DNA of 64,000 bases. Source: Rariglobus sp967755175 (GTDB lineage Bacteria; Verrucomicrobiota; Verrucomicrobiia; Opitutales; Opitutaceae). The stretch is taken from the NCBI GenBank assembly GCA_967755175.1, contig CBRAFO010000006.1, forward strand, positions 1 through 64,000, written 5' to 3'. The notes under the pieces were generated by a model. That model ran no database searches. It was given only the letters and a program-made list of their open reading frames with translations, and had not been told where the DNA came from. This document shows positions 16,714-25,903 of the stretch, in pieces; the stretch's first letter is position 1, and each line of letters begins with the position of its first letter. A program made the position numbers and the translations under genes.

Positions 16714-18492
16714 TTACCAGAAGACGACGTTGAGAATAAGAGCGGCGACGAGCACGATCATACCCAGCGTGACCGGACGCGAATACCACGGGGTGCCAGG
16801 GGCCTCCTGCGGCTTTTCGGTGAGGGAATAAACAAGGCCGCGCAACTGGTCGTCGGTCTTGTTGGCAACGGTTGCCACCGAGATGCCCGCCGTGGCGATG
16901 AAGCAGCCCACGAAGGCGAAGATCGCCATCCAGAAGTTCTGAGCCATCGAGCTGCGGAAGATAAACTCCGCCGCGATCCAGCCGCCCTTGACGCCGACGT
17001 GCTCGCCCATGGGCAAGGTCAGGCCGTGGAAGATCATCGCGGTCACCGTGCCGATCAGCAGGCCGAAGAACGCACCGTTGCCGGTGGTGCGGCGCCAGAA
17101 CATGCCGAGCAGGAAGATCGCGAAGAGCGGTGCGTTCACGAAGCCGAACACCAGTTGGAGCATGTCCATGATGTTGTCGAACTGACGCGCGGTGTAGGCC
17201 GCCGCGGCGCTGATGAGCAGGCCGACGATGGTGGTCATGCGGCCGACTTTAACGAGGTGCTCGTCGGAGGCCTTCTTGTTGATGTAGCTCTGGTAAAGGT
17301 CGTAAGTGAAGACCGTGTTGAACGCGGTGACGTTGCCCGCCATGCCGGACATGAACGAGGCCATCAGCGCGGTGAGGCCGATGCCGAGCATGCCGTTCGG
17401 GAAATACTGCGCGAGGAGCGAAGGGACGACCATGTTGTAGTCGGGACCGCCGCCGGGGGTGGACGGGAGATGCAGGCCGGAACCACCCTTTTGGAGCAGG
17501 GCGACGGCGATCAGGCCGGGGAGAATCACCAGCGCGGGGAAGAGCATCTTCGGGATGGCCGCGATGATCGGAGTGCGACGGGCGGCATTCATGTCCTTGG
17601 CCGCCATGGCGCGCTGTACCACGAGGAAGTCGGTGCACCAGTAACCGAAGGAAAGCACGAAGCCCAAGCCCATCGCCATGCCGAACCATTCAACGCCCAT
17701 CGGGTTGGCCGTGGAGCTGCCCATGTGCGCCCACGAATGGGTCCACGCGCCGGGCATGCCGCGCTCGGTGGAATAGAGACCGAGGTTCGTCATGAGCCCG
17801 TTCCAGCCGCCGATGTCCTTGAGGCCAAGCAGAACGAGCGGGAGGAAACCGAGGACGATCAGGAAGAACTGAAGCACCTCGTTGTAGATCGCGGAGGTGA
17901 GGCCGCCCGTGTAAATGTAAACCAGCACGATCACGCCGGAGACCGCGATACAGACGTTGTAATCAAGCCCGAGGATCGCGTGCAACAGGGTGGCCAACGC
18001 GTGCATCGAGATGCCGGAGGAGAACACCGTCATCACCGCGAAGGTGATCGCGTTAAAGGCGCGGGTTTTCTCGTCGAAGCGCAGTTTTAGGTATTCCGGC
18101 ACCGAGCGGGCCTTCGAGCCGTAGTAGAACGGCATCATGAAGATACCCACGAACACCATCGCGGGGATGGCGCCCACCCAGTAGAAATGGGCGGTGGAGA
18201 TACCGTATTTGGCACCCGAGGCGGCCATACCCATGACCTCCTGTGCACCGAGATTGGCGCCGATAAAGCCCAGCGCGCACACCCATGCGGGCAACGAGCG
18301 GCCCGACTCGAAGAAGTCGGCGCTGGTCTTAAGATATTTCTTCAAGACCCAGCCTATGCCGATGACGAAGGCGAAATAGACCGTCAGGATCAAATAATCG
18401 ACCCAGGCCAAACTAAGGACCACCGAGCCGTCCCCAGAAGGGGCGGCTGCGCCGGCAGTCGCAATGAATAGAGAAGGAATTAGGGAACTCAC
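16714..18492 (-). CDS. Sodium/solute symporter (SSS family)
   Basis: 592 residues with about 14 hydrophobic segments, beginning DYLILTVYFAFVIGIGWVL, then the SSS pattern LGAQEVMGMAASGAKYGIS, EYLKLRFDEKTRAFNA and FGYWCTDFLVVQRAMAAKD. It belongs to the SGLT-like branch that couples Na+ entry to uptake of sugars or other small solutes. The substrate cannot be told from sequence. It is co-transcribed with the downstream 65-aa membrane protein and inserted between metX and metW, which are usually adjacent. Confidence 0.92.
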   Translation of the reverse strand: MSSLIPSLFIATAGAAAPSGDGSVVLSLAWVDYLILTVYFAFVIGIGWVLKKYLKTSADFFESGRSLPAWVCALGFIGANLGAQEVMGMAASGAKYGISTAHFYWVGAIPAMVFVGIFMMPFYYGSKARSVPEYLKLRFDEKTRAFNAITFAVMTVFSSGISMHALATLLHAILGLDYNVCIAVSGVIVLVYIYTGGLTSAIYNEVLQFFLIVLGFLPLVLLGLKDIGGWNGLMTNLGLYSTERGMPGAWTHSWAHMGSSTANPMGVEWFGMAMGLGFVLSFGYWCTDFLVVQRAMAAKDMNAARRTPIIAAIPKMLFPALVILPGLIAVALLQKGGSGLHLPSTPGGGPDYNMVVPSLLAQYFPNGMLGIGLTALMASFMSGMAGNVTAFNTVFTYDLYQSYINKKASDEHLVKVGRMTTIVGLLISAAAAYTARQFDNIMDMLQLVFGFVNAPLFAIFLLGMFWRRTTGNGAFFGLLIGTVTAMIFHGLTLPMGEHVGVKGGWIAAEFIFRSSMAQNFWMAIFAFVGCFIATAGISVATVANKTDDQLRGLVYSLTEKPQEAPGTPWYSRPVTLGMIVLVAALILNVVFW

Positions 18493-18652
18493 GGGGGGAT
18501 AGAGGCAGTGGAAACGAGTAGTTTAGATGCAAACAGGGGTTTACCTGTAAAGCAGGCTGGCAAGGAAGCTTTTTCCCTGACGCGTTTTAGTCAGTCCAAG
18601 CCCGGCCTTGACGTTGACCCGACCTCGGGGCGTTGATGCGAATGCACCATCA

Positions 18653-19258
18653 ATGTCTCTCCACGCCATCAAGCGCACCGTCGACATGCAGATCATCGCC
18701 GACTGGGTCGAACCCGGTTCGCGCGTGCTCGATCTCGGCTGCGGACGCGGCGTGCTCCTCGACTACTTGGTGCAAACGAAACACGTCCACGCCGTCGGCG
18801 TAGATCTCGATTTCGATAAAATCTCCGCCTGCGTCCGCCGCGGCCTCACCGCCTACCAAGGCGACATGATGGCCCTCATGCGCGCGCTGCCGGAAAACCA
18901 CTTCGATCGCGTGATCTGCTCGCGCACCCTCGAAGAATTGACCGACCCCGGCGCGATTATTGAACAGGCCTTGCGCATCGGCCGCACGATCACGGTGGGT
19001 TTTGTGAACCACGGTTATTGGAAGAACCGCACGGCCGCGTTTTTTCTCGGACGCAAACCGCGCAATGCCGTTTACACCACCGCGTGGTTCGAGAGCCGCC
19101 CGACCAATCCCGCGAGCATCGCCGACTTCGAGGATTTCTGCGCACTGCGAAACCTAAAAATCGCCCGCCGCGCGCACCTCGGCGGCGATTGGAAAACGGC
19201 CAGCAGCCTGCTGCCTAATCTGCTCGCTGGCTACGCGCTCTACGACCTCACGCGCTAA
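18653..19258 (+). CDS. metW: Methionine biosynthesis protein MetW
   Basis: 201 residues from the ATG at 18653. An upstream in-frame TTG (18608) is less likely, since MetW proteins start just before the DWVEPGSRVLDLGCGRG segment. It is a SAM-methyltransferase-fold protein with the nucleotide loop DLGCGRG and the family stretch CSRTLEELTDP, then VGFVNHGYWKNR. MetW is known to associate with MetX and stimulate it. Here it is on the same strand as metX but 2.3 kb away. Confidence 0.88.
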   Translation: MSLHAIKRTVDMQIIADWVEPGSRVLDLGCGRGVLLDYLVQTKHVHAVGVDLDFDKISACVRRGLTAYQGDMMALMRALPENHFDRVICSRTLEELTDPGAIIEQALRIGRTITVGFVNHGYWKNRTAAFFLGRKPRNAVYTTAWFESRPTNPASIADFEDFCALRNLKIARRAHLGGDWKTASSLLPNLLAGYALYDLTR

Positions 19259-19391
19259 GCGCGGAGACACGCGAAGGGAGGGTCCGAAAGGGGAGGCGCG
19301 GCCGTTCGCCGCATTGGCGGTAGTCGTTTGTAGCTCACCGATTCTCAAATCAACGCGGCAAGCTGGCGCGTCTACCTTCCAAGCGCGCCGC
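19259..19391. other. Convergent spacer metW/prmB
   Basis: Short non-coding gap between convergent genes. I see no strong hairpin with a T run and no dispersed repeat. Confidence 0.4.
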
Positions 19392-20339
19392 TCAGCCCTT
19401 CCAAGCGCGCAGACGCGCGGCTTGGATCAGGCACACGCAATTGCAGCCATCGGCCGTGTGCATCCAATAGAGGTCGAGCGAGGCAAATTCCTTGTCCATC
19501 GCCGCCTGTAGGCCGCCGACCTCGATCAGGACCACGCCATGCGGTTGCAGGCGATCACGCGCCTGGCGCAGGAGCTTGCGGATGATGTCGAGTCCATCTT
19601 TGCCGCCATCGAGCGCTATGAGCGGCTCATGGTTGAACTCCGCCGGCAGCGTTTTGCACAACGCGCTCGGTTCATACGGCGGATTACTGATGATTACGTC
19701 GTATTTCACCTTCGGCACCGCATCGAAAACATCGCTCTCGTGCAGCGTTACTCGGCGCGTGAGCTTGTGGCTTTTAACATTGATGCGAGCGACCTCAAGC
19801 GCACCGGGCGAAAGATCGACGCCATCGACCTGTGCCTTCGGAAAATGGTGGGCGAGCAAGATGGCGAGACAACCCGAACCGGTGCACACATCGACCACAC
19901 GCGTGACCTTGGCGGGATCGGGCAGCCAGGCGTTGAGCTGCTGCGGGATGATCTCCAAAAAATAGCTACGCGGAATCAGCACACGCTCATCGACGTAGAA
20001 GCGATATTCCCCAAGAAACGCCTCGTGAGTGAGATAAGCTGCGGGGACGCGTTTCTCCAACCGGCGGTGTAGAACGCTTTCCACGGCCATGACATCGGCG
20101 GTGGTGAGCTTGCGCTTGAGCACGGAGGGCTTGCTGTCGAGCGGCAGCGCCAAGGTGCGCAAGAGAAGGTAAAGCGCCTCGTCATGGGCGTTGGTCGCCA
20201 CTTGGCCCAAGGCCACGTCGGCTTTTTTATAGCGCGCGATGGCGTGCTTTAACCAGTCACCCAAGGTGACGAGAGCGGCGGTTTTTTTCTTGGCTGCGGG
20301 GACCCGGCGGGGCGTGGTTTTTTTAGAAGAGGTGGCCAC
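19392..20339 (-). CDS. prmB: Ribosomal protein L3 N5-glutamine methyltransferase
   Basis: 315 residues. After a Lys/Pro-rich N-terminal tail it shows the HemK/PrmB layout: RVPAAYLTHEAFLGEYRFYV, VLIPRSYFLEIIP, the SAM loop VVDVCTGSGCLAI, and the catalytic NPPYEP. The IPRS(Y/P) segment and overall spacing favour PrmB over the release-factor enzyme PrmC. It methylates a glutamine side chain in ribosomal protein L3. Monocistronic as far as can be seen. Confidence 0.85.
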   Translation of the reverse strand: MATSSKKTTPRRVPAAKKKTAALVTLGDWLKHAIARYKKADVALGQVATNAHDEALYLLLRTLALPLDSKPSVLKRKLTTADVMAVESVLHRRLEKRVPAAYLTHEAFLGEYRFYVDERVLIPRSYFLEIIPQQLNAWLPDPAKVTRVVDVCTGSGCLAILLAHHFPKAQVDGVDLSPGALEVARINVKSHKLTRRVTLHESDVFDAVPKVKYDVIISNPPYEPSALCKTLPAEFNHEPLIALDGGKDGLDIIRKLLRQARDRLQPHGVVLIEVGGLQAAMDKEFASLDLYWMHTADGCNCVCLIQAARLRAWKG

Positions 20340-20375
20340 GTTTGTGAAATCGGCGTAAAGCGCGTCCTACCCAAA

Positions 20376-21032
20376 TCAGCCCGCAAGCCGATTGAACAGC
20401 AAAAGAAACGGGGTGGCCACGACTGCCATGACAAAACCCAGCGCCACCCGCACGGGAGGCACGTTAAAGGCGATGATCAGAATGACAAAACTCCAGCGCG
20501 CGATGCCGTAAAAGGTCTCCTCACTCATGCCGATTGCGTGGCGCAGCACATGGCTGCCGTCGAGCGGGGGAAGCGGGATCAGATTGAAGACCGCGAGGAC
20601 AACATTGAGCGTAATAAATGACAGCACCAGCGAGCCCAGCGCCGGATCAAAAAAGCGACAGGCCAAAGCGCCAAAAATCGCGGCGAGTAACGCCAACCCC
20701 AGATTCGCCGCCGGCCCGGCCAACGTGGTGAGGATGTCGTCGCGAACCCGGTGCTTGAAATAGGAGATATTCGTCACAACCGGCTTGCCCCAGCCGAAGA
20801 GGAAATTTCCGGGCAAAACGAAGATGCACAACAGCGGGAAAATCACCGACCCAAGCAGGTCCATGTGCATGATCGGGTTCAGCGTCACGCGACCCTGCGA
20901 AGCAGGAGTAGGATCGCCGAGCTTGTCCGCGACAAAGGCGTGCGCCCATTCGTGGATGCTCAGGCTGGAGACGAGAAAGATATAAAAAATGAGTCCGCGG
21001 CTCAGCACCGCCGGGTCGAACATGTTGTCCAT
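20376..21032 (-). CDS. Site-2-type (M50) intramembrane metalloprotease
   Basis: 218 residues, mostly transmembrane. The zinc-binding HEWAH (HExxH) lies in the first helix. The third ligand region NLIPLPPLDGSHVL lies in a later helix, as in the short YwhC/Rip-like M50B proteases. Conserved GRVTLNPIMHMDLLGS and FKHRVRDDILTTLAGP blocks are present. No PDZ domain. It is located 6 bases from a TPR-protein gene on the same strand, so they are likely co-transcribed. The substrate is unknown. Confidence 0.88.
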   Translation of the reverse strand: MDNMFDPAVLSRGLIFYIFLVSSLSIHEWAHAFVADKLGDPTPASQGRVTLNPIMHMDLLGSVIFPLLCIFVLPGNFLFGWGKPVVTNISYFKHRVRDDILTTLAGPAANLGLALLAAIFGALACRFFDPALGSLVLSFITLNVVLAVFNLIPLPPLDGSHVLRHAIGMSEETFYGIARWSFVILIIAFNVPPVRVALGFVMAVVATPFLLLFNRLAG

Positions 21033-21038
21033 GACCGA

Positions 21039-21905
21039 TTACTTTGCGGACTTGGCCGGGAGCTGCGCAACCAGCTTTTGCTTCTGCACCTGCAACGCGG
21101 GTTCAACCACCGTGGCGAGCACGTCGCGCGCCTCCGCAAACTTCTCCTGATGGATCAAGACGTTGGCCTCATGAAGGCGGATGGTCTCCTTTTCCAGCGG
21201 CGCGGTGACTTTGGCCTCGAACGCCCGCCAAAACGTCAGCGCGGCCGACCACTCCGGACGCTCCAAATCATAAAATGACTCGCCGTAACGATACGCGTAA
21301 GCCGCGTTGCCCGGTGCCAGCTGCGAGGCCTGCTCGAACGCGTCCTGCATCGCCTGATCCAGCGTGGGACGCGTCCAGGCGCCGTTCTTCAGAAAATCCT
21401 CGCGCGCCTCGGTGAGCAGCGTGCCGATCTGGTAATGGTAAAGCGGCTCCTCCGGCGCGAGTTTCACCGCGGCGAGGTAGTAGTTGAGCGCATCGAGCGG
21501 CTTGCCCTCCTCCGCGAGATAGTTGCCGAGCTGGTTTTTGACCAAGGGCAAGTTGGGGTCGATCTTGTTGGCCTTCAGCAAAAGCGCCGCCGCACGCTTG
21601 CGCTCATCGAGCACCGGTTGGTTGAGCAACAAGGCGTAGCTCACATATCCCGGGGCGAACTCGGGGTATTTTCCGAGGTAGTCCTCGTAGCTGAAAACCA
21701 ACTCCTGAAACTGCGCCCGCAAGTCCTCGACCTCGGCCTGGGTGGTCTGTTGCGCGGCCTTGGCCACCAACTCGCGTTGACGCTCGACGAGCACCTTCAG
21801 CGCCTTCACGGCCGGCGCCCCCGCCTCGGGTTTTTGGTCGTCCGCACGCAGAAACGCCACCGGCAGGCAGCACACCATCAACACAAGGCACATAAAAGAC
21901 TTCAT
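21039..21905 (-). CDS. Secreted TPR-repeat protein
   Basis: About 288 residues from ATG 21905; an ATG six codons upstream is the alternative. Signal peptide MKSFMCLVLMVCCLPVAFL precedes helical TPR-like repeats (YVSYALLLNQPVLDERKRAA, LPLVKNQLGNYLAEEGKPLD, LYHYQIGTLLTEAREDFL, AYAYRYGESFYDLERPEW). Probably a periplasmic protein-interaction factor. It shares a strand with the downstream M50 protease, so a joint role in envelope proteolysis is possible but unproven. Confidence 0.75.
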   Translation of the reverse strand: MKSFMCLVLMVCCLPVAFLRADDQKPEAGAPAVKALKVLVERQRELVAKAAQQTTQAEVEDLRAQFQELVFSYEDYLGKYPEFAPGYVSYALLLNQPVLDERKRAAALLLKANKIDPNLPLVKNQLGNYLAEEGKPLDALNYYLAAVKLAPEEPLYHYQIGTLLTEAREDFLKNGAWTRPTLDQAMQDAFEQASQLAPGNAAYAYRYGESFYDLERPEWSAALTFWRAFEAKVTAPLEKETIRLHEANVLIHQEKFAEARDVLATVVEPALQVQKQKLVAQLPAKSAK

Positions 21906-22041
21906 GGGAAAACGGTGCGACAATCTGCGCCGCCCGCTGTGCCGCGCAAACCCTCATTATCATCCGACGATCCGACGCCGACCGGCGCGCCAATCTAGCC
22001 AGATGACCTTGCGGACCGATTGCACACCGACACGTTGCCGC

Positions 22042-23127
22042 ATGGACTCTCCGGCTCCCTCTCGCGGTTCCGCCATTCCCGGACGCGGCACCGGCCTCTC
22101 GATGCCCAACCGGTTTGAGCGCCTTCACCGCGTGCCCGATCCCGATGCGGACCTCGGCCCCGACGGTGGTGAGCCGCCGCATCCCCGCACACAGTTCTAT
22201 GACGACATCAGCGAGTCGATTCTCAACCCCATCGACAGCCCCGACCTGCCGATCAGCATGGGATTGAACCCGTATCGCGGCTGCGAACACGGCTGCGCCT
22301 ACTGCTACGCCCGACCCACCCACGACTACCTCGGCTGGGACAGCGGCCTCGGCTTTGAAACCAAGATCATGGTCAAACGCCGCGCGCCCGAACTCCTCCG
22401 TGCCGCGCTTTCCTCCCCCAAGTGGCGACCTCAAGCCGTGGCAATGAGCGGCGTGACCGACTGTTATCAACCCGCCGAGCGCCACCTCCGCCTCACTCGC
22501 GGCTGCCTCGAAGTCTTCGCCGAGTTCCACAATCCCGTCTCGATCATCACGAAAAACGCACTCGTTACCCGCGACATCGACGTGTTGTCCAACCTCGCCC
22601 GCCACCGTTGCGTAGCCGTTCACCTGAGCATCACCACGCTCGACGCCGAGCTCGCCGGGAAACTCGAACCGCGCGCCGCCCGCCCTGAACATCGCCTGCG
22701 CACGATCCGCCGACTCGCCGAGGCCGGCGTCCCAGTGGGCGTGATGGTCGCGCCGGTTATCCCCGGCCTCACCGATACCGAATTGCCCGCGATCCTCGCT
22801 GCCGCCGCCGAAGCCGGCGCGCGCTCCGCCGGCTACGTGCTCCTGCGCCTACCGCACACCGTGAAAGACATCTTTCTCCAGTGGCTCGACGATCATGCCC
22901 CCTCGCAAAAAGCCCGCATCATCGACCGCATCGAATCGTTGCGCGGCGGCAAGTTAAACGACCCGTCGTGGACCGCCCGCCTGCAAGGCCAAGGCGTGTT
23001 TGCCGAGCAACTACGCGCCCTCTTCCAACTCACTGCCCGCCGCGCAGGCCTCGATTACGGAAATTCCGAACTGAACACCGACGCCTTTCGCCGGCCGGAG
23101 CCCGACGGACAACTGAGCCTGTTTTGA
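22042..23127 (+). CDS. Radical SAM protein, PA0069/SplB-like
   Basis: 361 residues from the ATG at 22042; the sequence before it is not conserved-looking. The 4Fe-4S motif is CxxxCxxC in YRGCEHGCAYCYARPTHDYL, followed by ETKIMVKRRAPELL, AMSGVTDCYQPAER and SIITKNALVTRDID. These are hallmarks of the PA0069-type family related to spore photoproduct lyase. Biochemical reaction unknown; a nucleic-acid repair role is often suspected. It is followed by HAD, SRAP and MBL genes on the same strand. Confidence 0.82.
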   Translation: MDSPAPSRGSAIPGRGTGLSMPNRFERLHRVPDPDADLGPDGGEPPHPRTQFYDDISESILNPIDSPDLPISMGLNPYRGCEHGCAYCYARPTHDYLGWDSGLGFETKIMVKRRAPELLRAALSSPKWRPQAVAMSGVTDCYQPAERHLRLTRGCLEVFAEFHNPVSIITKNALVTRDIDVLSNLARHRCVAVHLSITTLDAELAGKLEPRAARPEHRLRTIRRLAEAGVPVGVMVAPVIPGLTDTELPAILAAAAEAGARSAGYVLLRLPHTVKDIFLQWLDDHAPSQKARIIDRIESLRGGKLNDPSWTARLQGQGVFAEQLRALFQLTARRAGLDYGNSELNTDAFRRPEPDGQLSLF

Positions 23128-23241
23128 TTGTGGTGCCACTCCACACGGCTCCAGGCGCCTCCACGCGGCTTCATGGCTCCACGGCTCCACCCGCAGCCTT
23201 GCCGCCGGCGTCGGCACCGCGTCTGCTGACCGCATCGCCCT
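23128..23241. repeat. Degenerate GGCTCC/CACGGC tandem spacer
   Basis: The spacer contains imperfect repeats of units like ACGGCTCCA (near 23146, 23160-23190). No gene or terminator is clear. Confidence 0.4.
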
Positions 23242-23955
23242 ATGCCCTCCCGTGAACTTGTGATCGCCTTCGACGCCGACGACACCCTCTGGCACAACGA
23301 GAACATCTTTGAAGCCGTGCACGAGCGCTACCGGGCCATGCTCTCGCGCTACCATGAAGCCGAGGCGGTTGAACACGCTCTCTTCGCCACCGAGATACGC
23401 AACCTCGACCTCTACGGCTACGGCGTAAAAGGCTTCACGCTCTCCGCGATCGAAACCGCCATCCAGCTCACCGAGGGCAAAATCAGCGCCGCCGAAATCC
23501 GCCATTTGATCGACCTCGGGCGCAACATGCTGGCCCACCCCGTGGAACTCCTCGATGGCGCCGCCGAAGCCCTCGCCGCCCTCGCACCCGCCCACCGGCT
23601 CCTCGTTATCACCAAGGGCGACCTGCGCGACCAAGAGCGCAAGGTCGCGAAGAGCGGCCTCGCCGACTACTTCCACGCGACCGAGATCGTCTCCGAAAAA
23701 GACGAGTCCACCTACGCCGCCATCCTGAAGCGCCACGACATCACCCCCGCCAATTTCCTCATGGTGGGCAATTCGCTCAGATCGGATATTTTTCCCGTGC
23801 TCGCCCTCGGCGGCTCCGCGGTGCACCTGCCATATCACCTCACCTGGAAGCACGAACGCAGCGACACGATCCCCGTGGACAACAATCGCTTCTTCACCCT
23901 CGGAAACCTCCGTGATCTGCCGCCGCTCGTGGCCACCCTGCTCGCCCAAAACTAA
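23242..23955 (+). CDS. HAD-superfamily phosphatase
   Basis: 237 residues. Motif I is FDADDTLW near residues 10-17, motif II is in LLVITKGDL, the Lys of motif III is around EIVSEKDE, and motif IV is LMVGNSLRSDI. The helical cap between motifs I and II is that of YjjG/PynA-like nucleotidases and phosphoglycolate-type HADs. It hydrolyses a phosphomonoester, possibly a nucleotide. It is 9 bases ahead of the SRAP gene, suggesting co-transcription. Confidence 0.88.
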   Translation: MPSRELVIAFDADDTLWHNENIFEAVHERYRAMLSRYHEAEAVEHALFATEIRNLDLYGYGVKGFTLSAIETAIQLTEGKISAAEIRHLIDLGRNMLAHPVELLDGAAEALAALAPAHRLLVITKGDLRDQERKVAKSGLADYFHATEIVSEKDESTYAAILKRHDITPANFLMVGNSLRSDIFPVLALGGSAVHLPYHLTWKHERSDTIPVDNNRFFTLGNLRDLPPLVATLLAQN

Positions 23956-23964
23956 GTTCGCGCG

Positions 23965-24747
23965 ATGTGTTGCCGCTACGTCCTCACGCAAGATCACGCG
24001 AAGACCCTGCTCGAAAAGCTCGGCGTGCTCCTCGAAGCCGGCGCCGCGCTGCCCGCCACGCGCCACAACATCCCGCCCGGCGGCCGCATTCCCGCCGTGC
24101 GCACACGCCCGACTTCCGCCCAAGCCTCGGGTAACCTAATAGGTTACTCGGACAGTAAGCAGCCTGCGCGGGACCAGAATCGAGAGTTCGCAGCGCTTCA
24201 CTGGGGACTGGTGCCCTCGTGGGCGCGCGACGCGAAGAACCCGTCCACCAACGCCCGCGCCGAAACCCTCGTCGACAAGCCCACCTTCCGCGACGCGTTG
24301 CGCTCCCGCCGCTGCCTGATTCCCGCGAGCGGTTTCTACGAATGGAAAGTCATCGGCCGCGCCCGCCAGCCGTGGCTTTTCCGGCTGCGTGACGAACAAC
24401 CTTTCGCGTTTGCCGGTCTCTGGGAAACCTGGCGTTCGTCCGATGGCGAGGTTCTTGAATCCTGCGCCTTCGTCACCACCACGCCCAACGTCCTCATGGA
24501 GCCCATCCACCACCGCATGCCGGTGATCCTCGCCGACTCCGCCACCTGGGATTCGTGGCTCGACCCCCGTATCGGATCGATCGATACCCTGTCGCCTTTG
24601 TTCCGCCCCTTCCCCGCCGAAGCGATGACTGCCACCGCCGTCTCGCCACGCGTCAATAGCACGCGCTACGACGCCCACGACTGCCTCGCACCCGCCGACA
24701 GCGTCGACGGGCTAGCCGATGAACCGCAGCTTTCCCTCGGTTTCTAG
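23965..24747 (+). CDS. SRAP-domain DNA-protein crosslink sensor (YedK/HMCES-like)
   Basis: 260 residues. Cys2 (MCCRYVL), exposed after Met removal, forms the crosslink to abasic DNA in this family. The other key positions are present: NIPPGG (Asn of the NxxP loop), the Glu in GFYEWK, and the His in IHHRMPVIL. Shielding of abasic sites in single-stranded DNA is the expected role. Residues about 55-62 (SGNLIGYS) are encoded by a family 2 palindrome inserted in frame, in a loop between PAVRTRP and ALHWGLVPSWA that is usually shorter in the family. Confidence 0.92.
   Translation: MCCRYVLTQDHAKTLLEKLGVLLEAGAALPATRHNIPPGGRIPAVRTRPTSAQASGNLIGYSDSKQPARDQNREFAALHWGLVPSWARDAKNPSTNARAETLVDKPTFRDALRSRRCLIPASGFYEWKVIGRARQPWLFRLRDEQPFAFAGLWETWRSSDGEVLESCAFVTTTPNVLMEPIHHRMPVILADSATWDSWLDPRIGSIDTLSPLFRPFPAEAMTATAVSPRVNSTRYDAHDCLAPADSVDGLADEPQLSLGF
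24128..24150 (+). repeat. Family 2 palindrome, copy 1 (inside SRAP gene)
   Basis: Near-perfect 11-base arms around a single central A at 24139. The right arm is TAGGTTACTCG, and the left arm has one G opposite T. In frame with the SRAP gene. The left flank is C-rich, the right flank purine-rich. Confidence 0.9.
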
Positions 24748-24773
24748 CCCGCGAGCCCACGACTCCGCCACCC

Positions 24774-25739
24774 ATGTCCACGCCGTTCCCGCTCTCCGAC
24801 CACTGTGACGGGCAGCGCTTTTTCAACCCACACCACCACGACGACCGCAGCTGGCGCGATGTGTGGAAATGGAAACGCCACGCCCAACGCGGTCCGTGGC
24901 CGTCCCGGCTTCCGTCAACTCCCTCCTCCAAACCCACGCCGCTCGCCAACTCCCCGCTTGCCGCCACGTGGATCGGCCAAGCCACATTTCTCCTCCAAAC
25001 CCGCGTCGTCAACGTGCTCACCGACCCGGTTTACAGCGACCGCGTCGGCCCGTTAAACATCGGCCCGCACCGCGTGCGCGCACCCGGCATCGCCTTCGAC
25101 GACCTGCCGGCCATCGACCTGGTCCTGCTCAGCCACGACCACTACGACCACTGCGACCTCGCCACGCTGCGCCGGCTCTGGCGCAAACACGCGCCGCTCG
25201 CGCTGACTCCACTCGGCAACGCACCACTGCTCCGCTCAGCCGGTTTCAGCCCCGAACGCATCGTCGAACTTGATTGGTGGCAGTCGCACACTGCGGCTCC
25301 CCGCCTCGACATCACCCTTACTCCCGCCCGCCACTGGAGCAACCGCCTGCGCGGGCCTCGTAACGGCCGGCTCTGGGGCGGATTTTTCCTCAACGCTCCC
25401 GGCGCGACCGCACTTTTCACGGGCGACACCGCTTACGATGCCACAATGTTTCACGACATCCGCACCCGTCTCGGGTCACCCGACCTCGCGATGATTCCCA
25501 TCGGTGCCTACGCGCCGCGCTGGTTCATGAAGGAACAGCACTGCGATCCCTCCGAAGCCGTGCAAATCCACCGTGACCTCGGAGCCCGCGTGAGCATCGG
25601 TATGCATTGGGGCACGTTCCCGCTAACCGACGAAGGTTTCGACGAACCGCCCCGCGAACTCGCCCGCGCGCTCGCCACCGCCGGCCTGGCGCCATCGGAA
25701 TTCCTCGCCCTCAATTCCGGCGAAACCGTGCGACTCTGA
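24774..25739 (+). CDS. MBL-fold metallohydrolase, NAPE-PLD/UlaG-like
   Basis: 321 residues. The zinc motif is SHDHYDHCD, with a downstream FTGDTAYDATMF (metal-bridging Asp) and GMHWGTFPLTDE (last His). TWIGQATFLLQ and NVLTDPVYSDRVGP are typical of the N-acyl-phosphatidylethanolamine phospholipase D-like branch. It may hydrolyse a phospholipid or related phosphodiester. It starts 26 bases after the SRAP gene. Confidence 0.87.
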   Translation: MSTPFPLSDHCDGQRFFNPHHHDDRSWRDVWKWKRHAQRGPWPSRLPSTPSSKPTPLANSPLAATWIGQATFLLQTRVVNVLTDPVYSDRVGPLNIGPHRVRAPGIAFDDLPAIDLVLLSHDHYDHCDLATLRRLWRKHAPLALTPLGNAPLLRSAGFSPERIVELDWWQSHTAAPRLDITLTPARHWSNRLRGPRNGRLWGGFFLNAPGATALFTGDTAYDATMFHDIRTRLGSPDLAMIPIGAYAPRWFMKEQHCDPSEAVQIHRDLGARVSIGMHWGTFPLTDEGFDEPPRELARALATAGLAPSEFLALNSGETVRL

Positions 25740-25778
25740 ATCCATTCGCGAGCATGATCTCCGGGTTCGACCAATCGA

Positions 25779-25860
25779 AATGTAGGAGCCTGCTTGCAGG
25801 CGATGCGGGAGATTAACGCGGGCGTTTCCTTCTCATCGCCTGCAAGCAGGCTCCTACATT
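25779..25860. terminator. 27-base perfect inverted repeat, likely bidirectional terminator
   Basis: Arms 25779-25805 and 25834-25860 are perfect reverse complements (left arm starts AATGTAGGAGCCTGC) with a 28-base loop. It lies between two convergent genes, the MBL hydrolase and the histidine kinase. There is no T run beyond the short TT ends. It may be a REP-like element as well as a terminator. Confidence 0.65.
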
Positions 25861-25903
25861 CGGAGACCAGCGCCCTCACTCAGCGGAACGCGCCCGCCGC
25901 GCC

